From an uncultured Eubacteriales bacterium (GTDB taxonomy: Bacteria; Bacillota; Clostridia; Oscillospirales; CAG-382), in the NCBI GenBank assembly GCA_900546385.1, contig URCT01000128.1, positions 1 to 6,467 of the forward strand: a stretch of 6,467 bases of DNA, read 5' to 3'. The notes below the pieces were generated by a model. The model was not told where the DNA came from. It saw nothing but the letters and a program-made list of their open reading frames with translations, and did no database searches. Position 1 is the first letter of the stretch. Every line of letters starts with the position of its first letter. Both the position numbers and the translations under genes were made by a program. Shown here one piece after another: positions 4,637 through 6,467 of the stretch.

Positions 4637-6467
4637 ATGAAAAAAACGATTCTTGCAGTAATTACGGCAATACTTCTTGCAACGTCGGCAAATGCCGCAT
4701 TTACCAAAACGAACACCTACCAAGACGGTACTTTTTCCGATGTTCCGGCAAACAAGTGGTACTCGTCCGAGGTTGGCGGCGCGTATGAATTAGGCCTTAT
4801 GAACGGCGTCGGCGGAGGATTATTTAATCCCGATGGCAGCTTCACGGTGGCAGAAGCGATAACCCTTGCTTCGCGCGCCCGTGCCGTTTATAACAGGGAG
4901 ACCATCGAACCGAGCGGCGAACCGTGGTATGCACATTATGTTGATTATGCAAAGAAAAACGGCATTATTTCCTCCGACTATAGCGCACAAGAGCTTGACC
5001 GTCCGGCAAAACGCTTTGAAGTTACCGAGATGATACGAAAAGCCCTGTCTGACGGATATTTCGAAGCGGTAAACAGTGTTTCGTCCATACCGGATGTGCC
5101 TGACGACGCGCCGTATCGTGCCGGAACGCTTCTTTTGTACAACGCCGGCATCGTTATGGGCAGCGACAGCATCGGAACCTTCAATCCGGATGCGGACATT
5201 ATACGTGCCGAAGCTTCGGCTATCATCAACCGCGTTGCCATGCCGGAAAAGAGATTAAAAAAGACGCTTGAAAAGGTATCCTATTCCGACGCATATCTTC
5301 TTGCACAGGCAACCTCCATGTCCGGTGATAAGCAAGGCATATCTTCCGGTTGGCTGCTTGACAACCGCGGCGGCGTCCCGAGAATGGCGCTTATGGACGG
5401 ATACGGTGCGTTAAATGACATTGACGACCAAGCAGCAGCGGCCTATATACGCGAATTCAACAAGATAACGACCGGAAAAATTACGCTTGAGACCAACGTC
5501 CAAGCCAAGGGCGACGGTTCAGGAATCGAGTTCCGCAACGACAAGGGCAAGACCGTCTACCGTGCCGAAATAAACGACGGGGCATGGCGTATTTTGGATG
5601 TTAGCGGAAATTACACAAAGCTCTGCGAGCTTAGCGACAGCATCGAGTACGAAATATATGTGACGCTCGACCTTGACAATCTTTGTGCTAAAACGGTCAT
5701 TAATGGCACGGATTGCGGAACATATCCGCTTTGTGTCGGTGAAAGCGAAGCAAATGTTCTCAACTTCCGCTTTTCCACTTCCGATTCTGGAAAAGGCATG
5801 GTAAACCCCATTAAGACTTTAATGTATGTGAACTATGCGGTTTATGACGATTTCCGGCGTGACGCGAACGATACGGTTCCCTACGGTTGGACAGGCTCGG
5901 CCAAGGTGAGCAGCTATGCATTAAAGCTTGAAAAAGGAACTGCTGCAAAATCGTTTGCGGCAGTCAGCGGAAATGCTGTTGCCGAATTCCATGTGCTTAT
6001 GCCAAAGAATGAAAATGTTTCGTATACGCTCGGACACGACGATAAGAGAGTTGTAAGATTTGAAACAAAAGACGGCTTGTTTCTTGTAAACGGCAAGGAG
6101 ATCTACACCGCCGCAGCACCGAATCTCTGGTATCGCTTAAGATTTGAGTTAGACACCAAAAACAAGGTCTGCACCGTAAAGGTAAACGGTCGCGAAGCGG
6201 CCAAGGTCGATTTTGCCTCCAGCGCGTCGAGTATCAGTGGACTTGTTATTGAAAACAATTCCGACACGGCTGTTTATTTTGATAATTTCAGAGTGTTCCG
6301 AAACATTGAGCATGAGGATTATGTCCCTGCTCCGGTAAAGCCGGCCGACGATGACGACTATACCGTAGGTGTGAACGTTTGCTCTCTTTGGCAGAACGGA
6401 AAACACTTCGGCTGGTCCTGCATTACGCCGTATGACGATATCAAGCCGGTTCTCGGTTACTACGATG
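4637..6467 (+). CDS. Secreted SLH-anchored protein with two sandwich-like modules and a GH99-like/WbsX domain (3' end cut by window edge)
   Basis: The frame is open for 610 codons plus one base and runs off the right edge. AGGGAGGT 6 nt upstream supports the ATG. Residues 1-20 form a classical signal peptide (MKKT, hydrophobic core, cleavage after SANA). Three SLH repeats follow (~33-80, 96-140, 151-200), with the binding motif changed to TVAE (70-73), KRFE (125-128) and IRAE (189-192). Module A (~236-405) opens with GWLLDNRGG, which matches GWEFDNRG of the leftward gene. Module B (~418-555) ends with YFDNFRVF. A Pro/Asp linker (VPAPVKPADDDD) leads to the GH99-like/WbsX domain from 575: YTVGVNVCSLW, then TPYDDI (597-602) and GYYD (607-610), all aligning with the leftward gene (VGLHVFSSW, SPYDEI, GYYD). 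Export and wall anchoring favour action on an external or wall glycan. The catalytic part lies beyond the window, so activity cannot be judged. Confidence 0.92.
   Translation, partial: MKKTILAVITAILLATSANAAFTKTNTYQDGTFSDVPANKWYSSEVGGAYELGLMNGVGGGLFNPDGSFTVAEAITLASRARAVYNRETIEPSGEPWYAHYVDYAKKNGIISSDYSAQELDRPAKRFEVTEMIRKALSDGYFEAVNSVSSIPDVPDDAPYRAGTLLLYNAGIVMGSDSIGTFNPDADIIRAEASAIINRVAMPEKRLKKTLEKVSYSDAYLLAQATSMSGDKQGISSGWLLDNRGGVPRMALMDGYGALNDIDDQAAAAYIREFNKITTGKITLETNVQAKGDGSGIEFRNDKGKTVYRAEINDGAWRILDVSGNYTKLCELSDSIEYEIYVTLDLDNLCAKTVINGTDCGTYPLCVGESEANVLNFRFSTSDSGKGMVNPIKTLMYVNYAVYDDFRRDANDTVPYGWTGSAKVSSYALKLEKGTAAKSFAAVSGNAVAEFHVLMPKNENVSYTLGHDDKRVVRFETKDGLFLVNGKEIYTAAAPNLWYRLRFELDTKNKVCTVKVNGREAAKVDFASSASSISGLVIENNSDTAVYFDNFRVFRNIEHEDYVPAPVKPADDDDYTVGVNVCSLWQNGKHFGWSCITPYDDIKPVLGYYD

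Noticed and set aside
4228..4788. Plus-strand frames at 4228-4557 and 4576-4788
   Set aside because: The first is antisense to the AraC-type gene and crosses its promoter. The second overlaps the signal peptide of the anchored enzyme in another frame and has no ribosome site.
1..6467. Mobile element, CRISPR array, riboswitch or structural RNA gene
   Set aside because: I saw no transposase or integrase frame, terminal repeats, regularly spaced repeats, tRNA-like cloverleaf or recognisable aptamer core.

Overview
The window looks like chromosome from a Gram-positive, clostridia-like anaerobe (Bacillota), probably an uncultivated gut or rumen lineage. The reasons are two exported proteins with S-layer homology (SLH) repeats, Sec signal peptides without outer-membrane features, strong AGGAGG-type ribosome sites and near-consensus SigA promoters. 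This taxonomic call is inference; no rRNA or marker gene is present.

Layout, left to right. (1) Positions 1572 to 1, minus strand: a gene cut by the left edge, encoding two sandwich-like modules followed by a GH99-like/WbsX domain, with no signal peptide. (2) Positions 1573-1768: a divergent regulatory region with two back-to-back SigA promoters and inverted-repeat operator candidates. (3) Positions 1769-3328, plus strand: a secreted protein with three SLH repeats and a C-terminal region of about 300 residues that I do not recognise. (4) Positions 3360-3408: a strong hairpin terminator between convergent genes. (5) Positions 4449-3415, minus strand: an AraC-family regulator with an N-terminal cupin sensor. 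(6) Positions 4450-4636: a second divergent regulatory region, with a perfect-consensus promoter for the regulator and a promoter with a spacer-filling palindrome for the next gene. (7) Positions 4637-6467, plus strand, cut by the right edge: a signal peptide, three SLH repeats, two sandwich-like modules and the start of the same GH99-like/WbsX domain as gene 1.

The two edge genes are paralogues with the same order (module A, module B, proline/acidic linker, GH99-like/WbsX). One is fitted with an export and wall-anchoring front end and the other appears cytoplasmic. Together with a second SLH protein and a sugar-type AraC regulator, the locus reads as a cell-surface glycan-processing module: an outside, wall-anchored enzyme, an inside counterpart, a surface accessory protein and a local sensor-regulator. 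This role is inferred from domains and context; no substrate can be read from the sequence.

There are no tRNA or rRNA genes, CRISPR arrays, insertion sequences or pseudogenes that I can support. The most interesting points are the paired anchored and unanchored GH99-like proteins, the unrecognised domain of the middle SLH protein, and a recurring inverted CAA(A/G)-N7/8-(C/T)TTG pattern overlapping the promoters.
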